Assembly (NCBI RefSeq): GCF_020042665.1
Contig: NZ_CP083376.1
Span: forward strand, 4,190,001 to 4,254,000
Origin: Pseudoxanthomonas sp. X-1
Lineage (GTDB): Bacteria > Pseudomonadota > Gammaproteobacteria > Xanthomonadales > Xanthomonadaceae
Length of the DNA: 64,000 bases
Direction: 5' to 3'
Part shown: positions 29,868 through 38,450 of the stretch, piece after piece
How the letters are laid out: every line of letters starts with the position of its first letter
Numbering within the stretch: position 1 is the first letter of the stretch
Made by a program: the position numbers and the translations under genes
The notes under the pieces: generated by a model
The model's input: only the letters and a program-made list of their open reading frames with translations
The model's database searches: none
Told to the model about the DNA's origin: nothing

Positions 29868-32800
29868 CTACTGCAGCGAGACGTCCACCAGGTTGTCCTC
29901 GGCGATGCGGTCGACCAGCTTGTTGTACGGGTCGATGCCGGCGCGCGTGGGCAGGCGGTCCACGGTGAAGGTGAAGTCGCGCTGGCCCGCGCCCAGCCGC
30001 ACGCGCTGCACGGCCAGCGGCTTCTCCTTGCCGGCCGCGCCCTCGAACACGCCAACCTCGACCAGGTCGTCCATCGGCGCCGGCGTCTCGTTGCCGTCAC
30101 CGTCGGCCTGAGCCTTGCCGGCCTGCACCTGCAGGGTCACCTGGTAGCGACCGTCGGCCAGCTTGCGCGCCGTGGCCGAGCGCGCGCGGTTGTCGTAGAG
30201 CACGATCCGCTCGAAGCTGTCGTCGATGAAGGCCTGCAGGTCCGCCGGTGCCTGCGCGCGCAGCGCGGCCACGAACTCGCGGGTATCGGGGTAGCTGCCG
30301 TCGCGCCCGTCGGCCGGATCGGCGTTGGCGTAGCGGCGACGCAGCAACAGGTCGCGCAGCGCCGCGTTGACCTTGTCCTCGCCCATGTAGTCGGCCAGGG
30401 TGTACATCAGCAGGCCGCCCTTGTTGTACCAGACGTAGGGCTCGTTCTGGACCAGCACCAGCGGCCGCTCGCGACGCAGCTCGCGGGTCCGCCCGCGCAG
30501 GTAGCTGTCCAGCTCGGTGCGCAGCACCTTGCGCATGTAGTCCTGCCCGTACTGGTGCTTGAGCGCCATCAGCGCCGAGTACTCGGCCAGGGTCTCGGAC
30601 ATCATGTTCGAGCCCTCCACGTTGCCGCCGATCAGCTGGTGGCCCCACCACTGATGGCCCAGCTCGTGGGTGGTGATGAAGTACGCGAAGTCCACATCGT
30701 CGTCCTTGCGCCGGCGCTGGATGAAGCCCAGCGCTTCGGAGAACGGCACGGTGTTGGGGAAGGACTGGGCGAAGCTGCGGTAGCGCGGATACTCCAGGAT
30801 GCGGTACTGGCGGAACTGGAACGGGCTGAAATGCGCCTCGTTGTAGGCCAGGCCCGCGCGCGAGGACGCCAGCAGGGTGCCGATGTTCCAGGCGTGGCCC
30901 GGGTGGTAGTAGACCTCCAGGTTGATCGGCCCCTCCTTGCCGGGATAGACCTCCTTGTGCACCGCGTAGCGCCCGGAGACGAAGGCGAAGAAGTTCTGCA
31001 TGGGCTGCTGGCCCATGCTGTACTCGAAGTAGCGGCGGCCGTCCTTGCGCCATTCCTTCTGCAGGTAGCCCGGCGCCAGCGCGGTCTGGTCGCCGCTGGT
31101 GCCGACCACCGCGCGGAAGCTGATCCAGTCGGCGTTGGGACTGAACAGGTTGATCCTGGACTGCACCGGGTCGCCGCGCCTGGCCATCTCCTGCTGCGGC
31201 CCCAGGCCCTGTTCGCGGCGGCGGCGCGGATCGTCCAGCTCGTGGCCCGGCTGATAGCCCAGGACCGGGAAGAACTCCAGGTCGAAGAACGTGCCGTTGT
31301 AGGCGAACTTGCCGCCGGCATCGCCGCCGGAGAAGTCGGTGACCCGGCCGTCGGTGAAGCCGCGGCTGTCGTGGCCCACCTTGAAGTGCAGGGTCATCGT
31401 CTGCCCCGGCTGCAGCGGCGTGTCCAGTGCGTAGATCACGTACAGCCCGCGCGGCGCGCGGCTCACCAGATGGGCGGGGCGGTCGAAGGACAGTTCGCGC
31501 AGCGACTGGTTGATGTCGGTGAAGTGCAGCTGGGTCACCGGCACGCTGCCGCGGTTCTGCAGGGTGTAGGTGCCGGTGGCCTCGAACGAACGGCGCTCCG
31601 GATAGATCTCCACCGCCGTATCCACCGCCGTGACCTTGGGCAGCGGCACGTTCTGGTAGCGCTTGAACCGGCGCTCGTAGTCGGCCTGGATCGCGCGCCG
31701 GTCCTTGCTGCTCAGGAACTCGTTGAGCACATGGGTGTTGTAGTAGTACCAGCCGCCGGCCGCGGCGGCCACGCACAGGCAGGCCAGGGTCGCCGGCAGC
31801 CAGCCGGACGGCCGCCGCAGCGCCGCGCCGATGCGCCGGCGCAGGCCGGTCTCGGCGCCGCGCCGGGCCAGGGCCATGGACAGCACGCCCAGCGCGGCGA
31901 AGATCGCCAGCCAGTACAGGATCGACCAGAACAGCGCCGGCACGTAGTGCCCGTAGCCGTTCATGTCCGAATAGGTGAAGCCCGGCGTCGCGCCCGGCAG
32001 GTACAGCGTGTTCTCCAGCCCGAAGTTGTACAGGATCGGCACGATCACCCACAGGCCGATCACGATGGCGTGGCCCAGGAACTTGTTGGGCACCACCGTC
32101 TGCACGAACAGCGCCAGCATCGAGAAGCCCACCAGCTGCGGCAGGATCAGCACGAACAGTTCCTTGAAGTACAGCAGCGGCTCGTAGTGGTGGTAGCCCA
32201 GCACGGTCTGCATCAGCACGCCGCCGAGCATCGACAGCAGCAGCATCACCGCCTGCGCGGCGGTGAGGGCCGCCAGCTTGGAGGCGGCATCGGGCAGCGG
32301 CCGCAGCGGCAGCGCGTCGAAGATGCCGTCGAAGCGCACGTCGCGCTCGCGCCAGACCAGCTCGCCGGCGTACAGCGCGGTGACGATGACCAGGAACAGG
32401 TAGGCGTTGCCCTCCACCGATTCGAGCATCAGATAGGTCACCGGCCACACGTCGGTGCCGCTCATGCGTCCGGCGTAGTAGCCGTTGTTGACGATGAAGG
32501 CGAACAGCACGCCGCACAGCGCCCAGAACGGCACCGCCTTGAGGATCGCGCGCGTGCGCAGCCCGGCCAGCGCCAGGAACTGGCGCCAGCGCGTGCCCAG
32601 GTCGTCGCGCGGATGCACCACCGGCAGCCGGGTGGCGATCTGCGTGCGCGCCGGCGCACCCTGCACCTGTTCCAGGGTGCGCAGCTTGGCCGCGCGGCGC
32701 CCCTGCGAGCGCGCGCCCAGCGCCTCCACCGACATCGGGAACAGCACCGCCAGCACCGCCAGCACGACCGCGCCGAAGCCGAGCCACAGCAGCCGGTTGT

Positions 32801-33557
32801 AGAGGAACACGCCCGGCGCGTAGCCGCTGGTGGTGTCCAGCGGGAACAGCCAGCTGTTGCGCTCCACCACCGACCAGTAGCCGCTGACCACGCGCGTCAG
32901 CTGCAGGCCGATGGGGTCCAGGATGCCCGACCAGAAATGCTCGGTGGAGCGCGTGGCCGAGAACGCGGTGATGCCGATCAGGTACAGCACGAACAGCGCC
33001 ACGCCCTGCACGTAGACCACGAACAGGCTGCGGGTCAGCGCCGCCACGGCGAAGAACAGCGCGCCGATGAAGAACACCTGCACCACCACGATGGCGAGGA
33101 AGGGCTGCAGGTACCAGAGCAGATGGTTCGGCCCGATGCGCGCCTGGTCGGCCCACGGCGCGTGGGTGCCCAGCCAGGCCCCGACCAGCAGGCCGGAGAA
33201 GGCGAACAGGGTGACCAGCATCGAGCCCGACCAGCGCCCGCCCAGGTACGACAGCCGCGACACCGGCTTGGTGAACAGCAGCTGGAAGGTGTCGCGCTGG
33301 AAGTCGCGCAGGATCGAGGTGCCGAAGATCGCGGCCATCACGATCATGCCGAACATGCACGCGCCGAACATGTTGTAGCCCATCGCCCAGGGCCCGTTGA
33401 GCATCACCTTGCCGCTCTGGCTGGACACCGGCCCGAAGTTCTCCGAGGCCACGCACAGGAACGCGAACGCCGCCCACATGAAGAAGTAGACGTAGGTGGA
33501 CGGACTCTTGAAGCGCAGCTTCAGCTCGAAGCGCAGGAACTCGAGGAACTGGTGCAT
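29868..33557 (-). CDS. ABC-2 type permease fused to an M1-family aminopeptidase domain
   Basis: A 1229-residue protein. Residues 1-590 carry two sets of ABC-2 permease segments (FELKLRFKSPSTYVYFFMWA at the start; a second block from about 325, AILKAVPFWALCGVLFAFIV). After a linker, the C-terminal half is a peptidase of M1 type facing the periplasm. The zinc site is His964-Glu965-x-x-His968 in THELGHQWWGHQ, with Glu988 in MSETLAEYS, 19 residues after the second His; most M1 enzymes have 18. The ABC ATPase gene lies 17 bp upstream in the same direction with GGGGAGG before the ATG. The pair is probably an export or membrane-remodelling unit; the substrate is unknown. Confidence 0.92.
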   Translation of the reverse strand: MHQFLEFLRFELKLRFKSPSTYVYFFMWAAFAFLCVASENFGPVSSQSGKVMLNGPWAMGYNMFGACMFGMIVMAAIFGTSILRDFQRDTFQLLFTKPVSRLSYLGGRWSGSMLVTLFAFSGLLVGAWLGTHAPWADQARIGPNHLLWYLQPFLAIVVVQVFFIGALFFAVAALTRSLFVVYVQGVALFVLYLIGITAFSATRSTEHFWSGILDPIGLQLTRVVSGYWSVVERNSWLFPLDTTSGYAPGVFLYNRLLWLGFGAVVLAVLAVLFPMSVEALGARSQGRRAAKLRTLEQVQGAPARTQIATRLPVVHPRDDLGTRWRQFLALAGLRTRAILKAVPFWALCGVLFAFIVNNGYYAGRMSGTDVWPVTYLMLESVEGNAYLFLVIVTALYAGELVWRERDVRFDGIFDALPLRPLPDAASKLAALTAAQAVMLLLSMLGGVLMQTVLGYHHYEPLLYFKELFVLILPQLVGFSMLALFVQTVVPNKFLGHAIVIGLWVIVPILYNFGLENTLYLPGATPGFTYSDMNGYGHYVPALFWSILYWLAIFAALGVLSMALARRGAETGLRRRIGAALRRPSGWLPATLACLCVAAAAGGWYYYNTHVLNEFLSSKDRRAIQADYERRFKRYQNVPLPKVTAVDTAVEIYPERRSFEATGTYTLQNRGSVPVTQLHFTDINQSLRELSFDRPAHLVSRAPRGLYVIYALDTPLQPGQTMTLHFKVGHDSRGFTDGRVTDFSGGDAGGKFAYNGTFFDLEFFPVLGYQPGHELDDPRRRREQGLGPQQEMARRGDPVQSRINLFSPNADWISFRAVVGTSGDQTALAPGYLQKEWRKDGRRYFEYSMGQQPMQNFFAFVSGRYAVHKEVYPGKEGPINLEVYYHPGHAWNIGTLLASSRAGLAYNEAHFSPFQFRQYRILEYPRYRSFAQSFPNTVPFSEALGFIQRRRKDDDVDFAYFITTHELGHQWWGHQLIGGNVEGSNMMSETLAEYSALMALKHQYGQDYMRKVLRTELDSYLRGRTRELRRERPLVLVQNEPYVWYNKGGLLMYTLADYMGEDKVNAALRDLLLRRRYANADPADGRDGSYPDTREFVAALRAQAPADLQAFIDDSFERIVLYDNRARSATARKLADGRYQVTLQVQAGKAQADGDGNETPAPMDDLVEVGVFEGAAGKEKPLAVQRVRLGAGQRDFTFTVDRLPTRAGIDPYNKLVDRIAEDNLVDVSLQ

Positions 33558-33574
33558 GGCGCGCCCTCCCCGGC

Positions 33575-34453
33575 TCAGGCGCGCCCGGCGGCGAGCCGGG
33601 TGAAGTAGACGTCCTCCAGGCCGGCGCCGGCGGGCACGAAGCCCTCGCCCGGCGCCTGCGGGGCCAGCACGCGCACCTCGTGGCGGCCACCGACCAGATG
33701 GGTGCTGATGAGCGTCATGTCGGCCTCGATGGCGCGCAGTTCCGCATCACTGTCCACCAGCTTGGACCACACCTGCCCGTCCAGCGCGCCGATGGCCTCG
33801 TTGGGCGCGCCCTCCAGCAGCACCTGGCCGCCGGCGATGATGGCCATGCGCGGGCACAGCTCGCGCACGTCATCGACGATGTGGGTGGACAGGATCACCG
33901 TCACGTCGCGGCCGATGCCGGCCAGCAGGTTGAGGAAGCGGTTGCGCTCGGCCGGGTCCAGGCCGGCGGTGGGCTCGTCCACGATCACCAGCCGCGGGTT
34001 GGCCAGCAGCGCCTGGGCGATGCCGAAGCGCTGCTTCATGCCGCCGGAGTAGGTGGCGATGGCCTTCTTGCGCGCGTTCCACAGGTTGGTCTGGTTGAGC
34101 AGCGCCTCGATCATCTCGCGCCGCTCGCCCTTGTGGGTCACGCCCTTGAGCACCGCCAGGTGCTCGAGCATGTCTAGCGCCGATACCTTGGGATAGACGC
34201 CGAACTCCTGCGGCAGATAGCCCAGCACGCGGCGCACGCGGTCCTTCTCGCGGACCACGTCGATGCCGTCCAGGGTGATGCTGCCGGCGTCCGGGTCCTG
34301 CAGGGTCGCGATGGTGCGCATCAGCGAACTCTTGCCCGCGCCGTTGGGCCCCAGCAGCCCGAACATGTGGTTGCCGATGGTCAGCGACAGGTCTTTCAGA
34401 GCCTGCACGCCGTTGGGATAGGTCTTGGACAGTCCTTCGATGACGAGGGCCAT
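33575..34453 (-). CDS. ABC transporter ATP-binding protein
   Basis: A 292-residue ATPase partner of the permease/M1 protein downstream. Walker A is GLLGPNGAGKSSLMR, the signature is YSGGMKQRFGIAQALL, Walker B is LVIVDEPTAGLDP and the switch His is in VILSTHIVDDV. It resembles the CcmA/DrrA-type group used by ABC-2 exporters. The C-terminal 75 residues form the accessory domain usual for the group. I chose ATG 34451-34453 (MALVIEGLSKTYPNG), with AAGGA about 8 nt upstream. The 204-bp gap to the next gene shows no obvious site. Confidence 0.93.
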   Translation of the reverse strand: MALVIEGLSKTYPNGVQALKDLSLTIGNHMFGLLGPNGAGKSSLMRTIATLQDPDAGSITLDGIDVVREKDRVRRVLGYLPQEFGVYPKVSALDMLEHLAVLKGVTHKGERREMIEALLNQTNLWNARKKAIATYSGGMKQRFGIAQALLANPRLVIVDEPTAGLDPAERNRFLNLLAGIGRDVTVILSTHIVDDVRELCPRMAIIAGGQVLLEGAPNEAIGALDGQVWSKLVDSDAELRAIEADMTLISTHLVGGRHEVRVLAPQAPGEGFVPAGAGLEDVYFTRLAAGRA

Positions 34454-34657
34454 GCATGGATCCTTGGGAAGGTACTGGGGAGAGAGGGAGGTGCCGACCA
34501 CCTCGATACTGGGCGCACGGCAGCCCGATGCGAATGCCCGGACGTCATCATGACGAAAGATCTAGGCGGCGCCGGCCAGCCGCCGTGCGCTGCTCTGCCG
34601 GGCTCGGACCCCCAGGCCGGGTTCGGCGGGCGGCACGTCGGGCCGGACCGCCTGGCG

Positions 34658-35170
34658 TCACTTCGGCGGCGGGCTCTCCTTGGTGAGCTGGCCGGCGGCG
34701 ATGCGCCAGCCTTCGGCGGTCTCGACGGCCACAAGCAGCAGCGCCCGCTCGACCCCGGCGATCGGCTGACCCTTCGCATCGAGGAACCTGACCCGGAAGA
34801 ACAGCGTGGCCACGCCGGGTTTGGGGAGGCGCACGGTGCTGGGGCCGAACGGCGCGATCGTCGTCTTGCCCGCCCAGGACGCATGCGCGGCCGCCAGGTC
34901 CCGGACGATGGCCGCGCGACCCTCGTCGCGCACTTCGGCGATCGGCACCCAGACCGCCTGCTCGGTGAAGAGCTGTTCGAAGCCTTGCGGCTGGTGGGCA
35001 TTCCAGGCGTCGACGAAGGCCGCGATGAGCGTCTCCGGTCCGGTCGCCGCGGCTACGCCGTCCGGACTCGCGCCGGCGGGCGGTGCCGCGTCGGCACCCA
35101 GTGGGGCGCAGCAGGCGATCAGCAGCAGCGCCAGGAAGCGGGCGGTGCGCGAGGAGGGCGACAGCGTCAT
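34658..35170 (-). CDS. Exported SgcJ/EcaC-family (SnoaL-like) protein
   Basis: A 170-residue protein with a signal peptide (RTARFLALLLIACCAPLGADA). The rest is a cystatin-like NTF2/SnoaL fold recognised from LIAAFVDAWNAHQPQGFEQLF, then VRDEGRAAIVRDLAAAH and the late strands LFFRVRFLDAKGQPIAG and ERALLLVAVETAEGWRIAA. The SgcJ/EcaC name is a family label; most members have no known reaction. It is the last of four genes on the minus strand (36751-34658), which include another exported NTF2-like protein, so the cluster may serve one envelope function. Confidence 0.82.
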   Translation of the reverse strand: MTLSPSSRTARFLALLLIACCAPLGADAAPPAGASPDGVAAATGPETLIAAFVDAWNAHQPQGFEQLFTEQAVWVPIAEVRDEGRAAIVRDLAAAHASWAGKTTIAPFGPSTVRLPKPGVATLFFRVRFLDAKGQPIAGVERALLLVAVETAEGWRIAAGQLTKESPPPK

Positions 35171-35282
35171 GTGCGTGTTTCCTTTGGTGTCGTCGGTGGA
35201 GGCAGCTTGTGGTCCGGCATGTCCTGTGCCTGGATGGGTGCGGAGCATGCGTCGGAGGACGCGCACACCTGGCATGTCGAGC

Positions 35283-36080
35283 TCAGGAAGGCGACTGGGC
35301 CCAGGTCGCGAGCCGCTGCGCGAGCGTGGTCGCGGTGACGGCATCGGAGAGCGGCCCCATCGCGAACAGGAGCGTGCCGCCGATGACGGTCACGGCCACG
35401 ACCCGCCTGTGGGTGGCCAGGTCGAAGACGAACAGCGCGGCGATCGCGCCCAGCGGCACCAGGCCGATGAGCGCCGGATGGTGGACCATCACCGGAAACG
35501 TCAGCGCCGGCGGGTCCACTACGGGGAAGGCCATCCGGAACAGCGCCGGCGGCAGGAGTGCGGCATTGGCGATGAGCATCGCGCGCTTGTGCACGATGCA
35601 GTCGTTGCGCCTGTGGACGGCGAATGCGACGAAGGCGCCGAAGAACAGCATCTCGATGAGGTTGCCGATCAGGAAGGACGCCGGGCTGCCCAGCGCCGGA
35701 GGCAGCGCCAGCCCGCGCGCCAGCGTCCCGAACGTGGTGAGGATCCCGAGCACCACCATCGTGGCGGCGATCAGCGCGCCGGCCATGCCGAGCGCGCGGT
35801 GGAGCCGCAGGCGCCCGGTCGCGACCAGCGCGCACTGCACGACCATCAGCACCATCCAGGACGAGAACACGAGCCCATGTGCGTGGACCAGCGCACTGGG
35901 CTGATGCGAGAACGCCCCACCGCGCAGGAAGTAGCTGGAAGCGAACCCCATGAACACGATCGCCAGCATGACGAGCGACATGGCGGTGAAGAACGCATCG
36001 TCCGCGCGTCCGCGCAGGGCGGGAGCCGGGTGCGGCCTCGCGCCCATGACGGCCGGCGGCGGCGGCAAGGGCTTGCTCAT
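35283..36080 (-). CDS. Seven-segment membrane protein, function unknown
   Basis: A 265-residue protein with about seven hydrophobic segments, for example FFTAMSLVMLAIVFMGFASS, LVFSSWMVLMVVQCALVATG, LIAATMVVLGILTTFG and LIGLVPLGAIAALFVFDLAT. Histidines sit near the membrane surface in SALVHAHGLVFSSW, in LRLHRALG and in VMVHHPALIGL, a pattern seen in DUF2306-like and haem-binding membrane proteins, but I cannot assign it to a named family. The ATG overlaps the stop of the 43-residue lipoprotein gene (ATGA), so the two are translationally coupled. Confidence 0.75.
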   Translation of the reverse strand: MSKPLPPPPAVMGARPHPAPALRGRADDAFFTAMSLVMLAIVFMGFASSYFLRGGAFSHQPSALVHAHGLVFSSWMVLMVVQCALVATGRLRLHRALGMAGALIAATMVVLGILTTFGTLARGLALPPALGSPASFLIGNLIEMLFFGAFVAFAVHRRNDCIVHKRAMLIANAALLPPALFRMAFPVVDPPALTFPVMVHHPALIGLVPLGAIAALFVFDLATHRRVVAVTVIGGTLLFAMGPLSDAVTATTLAQRLATWAQSPS

Positions 36081-36208
36081 CCCCGCTCCGGGGTGCCTTC
36101 GACAGCGCTGCGCGCCGGCCCACCCTCTGGATGGCGCGTCGCCGCGCCGCGCCCGCGCTTGTCCGCACCACAGCCCGCGATCAGCAGCAACACCAGCAGC
36201 AGGGTCAT
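36077..36208 (-). CDS. 43-residue predicted lipoprotein
   Basis: A very short gene: MTLLLVLLLIAGCGADKRGR at the start and VEGTPERG at the end. The hydrophobic run followed by LIAGC is a lipobox, so the mature peptide of about 31 residues would carry lipid at its Cys. GGAG lies about 8 nt before the ATG. The stop overlaps the start of the downstream membrane-protein gene. Small entericidin-like or accessory lipoproteins look like this, but no family is recognised. The overlap and the lipobox together make it likely to be real. Confidence 0.65.
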   Translation of the reverse strand: MTLLLVLLLIAGCGADKRGRGAATRHPEGGPARSAVEGTPERG

Positions 36209-36274
36209 CGTCGATCTCCGGTCAGGACGTTGGGTCTTGCGGACGTCAGGCGCCTCGGCGCGTGGCGCCAGGGC

Positions 36275-36751
36275 TCAGTAGTGCTTGACCGCCGGGTCGT
36301 AGATCGTGGCCTGGCGCGCGATCAGCACCCAGGCGCCGTCGCTGTACTGCCAGATGTTGGTCGCGCGCCGGTGCAGCAGCTTGCCCTTCTCCGGTCCGAA
36401 GGTCGGGGTATAGGTGTCCTCGCCCATGGTCACGGCGACGTTGCCGTAGAACTCGGCGCGCTCGAGCCTGAAGGCGTAGCCCTGCTCGTAGTCGAGCATG
36501 CCGGCCTTGATCGCGCCGAACACCTGGTCGCGGGTCAGCACCGAGTTGTCGGGCGAGTTGACCAGCAGCTTGGGCGACCAGAGCTTGCTCAGCGCGTCCA
36601 GGTCACGGGCGACGATGGCCCGGCCCACCGCCTCGGCCGCCTGCGGCAGCTGCTGCCTGGCGCGGGCGTCGAGTTCCTGCGCCTGCGCCGATGCGATGCC
36701 GCACGAGGCGAAGAGCGCCAGCAGCAGGGTGAGCCTCAAGGTCCTGGACAT
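36275..36751 (-). CDS. Exported NTF2-like (DUF4440-type) protein
   Basis: A 158-residue protein with a signal peptide (MSRTLRLTLLLALFASCGIA, cleaved after AQA). The fold is recognised from AIVARDLDALSKLWSPKLLV, LTRDQVFGAIKAG and the late strands NVAVTMGEDTYTPTFG and TNIWQYSDGAWVLIARQATI. AAGGA lies about 7 nt before the ATG. Proteins of this type bind small molecules or act as simple isomerases; no catalytic residue can be named. It is the first gene of the small minus-strand cluster 36751-34658. Confidence 0.85.
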   Translation of the reverse strand: MSRTLRLTLLLALFASCGIASAQAQELDARARQQLPQAAEAVGRAIVARDLDALSKLWSPKLLVNSPDNSVLTRDQVFGAIKAGMLDYEQGYAFRLERAEFYGNVAVTMGEDTYTPTFGPEKGKLLHRRATNIWQYSDGAWVLIARQATIYDPAVKHY

Positions 36752-36905
36752 GGGAATTCCTTCATGGATGGATGCGCGGCCTGCGCGCGGGAAGACGGAT
36801 CGCGGCGGACGCCGCAGCCGGCCGTATCCGGGCCGGTCTGCAGGCTGTTACGCCGAAAGCCGCGCCAACCTGCCATCGACGCGGCGAAGAGGAACGCGGC
36901 GCGGC

Positions 36906-38432
36906 TCACGGCGGGTTGGGCCAGCGGAAGTCCTCGCGCGCCACCGACACGCTGAAGCGCTCGGCCGCGCTCTGGCGCCACCAGCCGAAGGGGACGAACA
37001 GCGCGTCGCCCGGCTGCAGCAGCACCGCGTGCAGCTCCAGCCCGCGCAGCTGCGGCAGGCGTTCGGTCAGGTCCGGCGCGGTCAGGTCGCCCAGCGTGCC
37101 GGCGCGGGCCAGCGGCTCCAGGCGCGCGGCCTCGCCCGGCGGCGCCAGCCAGATGCGGCGCTGGCCGTGCAGCTGCAGCAGCAGGCGGTTGCACGGCTCG
37201 GGCGCGGCCAGGGTGCCGCTGCCGGCCGCCTCCAGCCACAGCCGGCCCGGATCGCGGCCGCTCAGCAGGCGGGTGAGATGGCCCAGGCGCGGGGCCAGGT
37301 CCGGCAGCGCCTCCAGCGCCCCGGTCAGGCGCGGCTGCCACCCCGGCGTATCGGCAGGCTGCAGCGCCAGGCGGACGAAACGCTCCAACGTGCCGGGCCG
37401 ACCCTGCGCATCGACCAGCGGCGCGCCGCCGTGGGTCGAGGCCAGCGCGTGCGGCGTCCATCGGCCCTGCCCTTCCTCGATCTCCCCGGCCAGCAGCACC
37501 GGCCAGTTGGCGGCGTAGTGCTCGTCCAGGAACACGCCGGTCGCCAGGCCGCCGCGCCGCGGCACCTGGCGGTTGCGCGCCGACAGCGCGCGCAGCCGCT
37601 GCAGACGGGACAGCACCTGCGCCGGGTCGTGCTGCGGCAGGGCCGGCGCCGCCGCGCGCGCATGCGGGCACGCCGGCGCGGCCGTCGGCCACGACGCCGC
37701 GCCCTCGAAGCCCGGCAGGCGCAGCTTGCTGCGGTGATCCGCCGCCCCGGGCGTGCCGTCGACATCGGTGCCGCGGAAGTAGAACTTCTGCCATTTCGCG
37801 CCCGGCGCGGCATGCGGCGTCGCCGCGACCTGCGCCTGGAACGCGTCGCGCGCCTGGCTCCACTGCTCGAAGCGGCGCTTGAGCTCGGGCGCCTCGTCGA
37901 TCGGCGCGATGCGCGGCACCACGCCGTCGAGCAGAGCGCGCGGCAGCGGGAACAGGAACGCCACCGGCTCGTTCTCCTCGAAGCGCACCACGTGCCCGGC
38001 ACGGGTGAAGCGCCAGTTCATGGTGAAGGTATAGGGCGCCCAGTCGGTCTCGATGACGCCGCCCAGCGGGGCGACGCCGTCCTTGGCCTGGTTGGGCGAA
38101 CCGCCGACCCACAGGTTGTGTCCGGGCGAGGTGCGGAACAGCCCGGGGACATGGAAGGTGAAGGTGCCCTGCCCGAACAGCGCCACCGGCGCCTCGTGCG
38201 CCGCCGTGCCCGGGTCGGCCTGGATGCGCACGTCCTGCGGCAGCGGCCCGCCGTTCCAGTGCGCCTCGAACCCGCACGGGCTGAGCAGTTCCCAGCCATG
38301 CGCGTTGGCGATGCCCAGCGGCAGGCAGCGGTAGGCGAAGCCTTCGGGGCTGGCGTCCATCCAGGCGCGCCGCGGACTGGCCGCGCGCAGCCGCGGCCTC
38401 CAGCCCGGATAGACGTAGCAGGTCAGGTCCAT
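36906..38432 (-). CDS. DUF6065 domain fused to a cupin/JmjC-like domain lacking iron ligands
   Basis: A 508-residue protein. Residues about 1-235 match the DUF6065 pattern as I remember it (MDLTCYVYPGWRPRLRAAS, CLPLGIANAHGWELLSPCGF, then FTMNWRFTRAG). The C-terminal part (about 285-508) resembles cupin-8/JmjC proteins (TGVFLDEHYAANWPVLLAGE, RLLLQLHGQRRIWLAPPGEA, VLLQPGDALFVPFGWWRQSA). The HxD pair that should precede LLLQL is replaced (AAPEPCNR), and the final His (WWH) is Arg, so Fe(II) hydroxylase activity is doubtful. It begins 18 bp after the autotransporter stop and is probably in that operon. Function unknown. Confidence 0.75.
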   Translation of the reverse strand: MDLTCYVYPGWRPRLRAASPRRAWMDASPEGFAYRCLPLGIANAHGWELLSPCGFEAHWNGGPLPQDVRIQADPGTAAHEAPVALFGQGTFTFHVPGLFRTSPGHNLWVGGSPNQAKDGVAPLGGVIETDWAPYTFTMNWRFTRAGHVVRFEENEPVAFLFPLPRALLDGVVPRIAPIDEAPELKRRFEQWSQARDAFQAQVAATPHAAPGAKWQKFYFRGTDVDGTPGAADHRSKLRLPGFEGAASWPTAAPACPHARAAAPALPQHDPAQVLSRLQRLRALSARNRQVPRRGGLATGVFLDEHYAANWPVLLAGEIEEGQGRWTPHALASTHGGAPLVDAQGRPGTLERFVRLALQPADTPGWQPRLTGALEALPDLAPRLGHLTRLLSGRDPGRLWLEAAGSGTLAAPEPCNRLLLQLHGQRRIWLAPPGEAARLEPLARAGTLGDLTAPDLTERLPQLRGLELHAVLLQPGDALFVPFGWWRQSAAERFSVSVAREDFRWPNPP

Positions 38433-38450
38433 CGCCGCGCCTCGCTCGCC

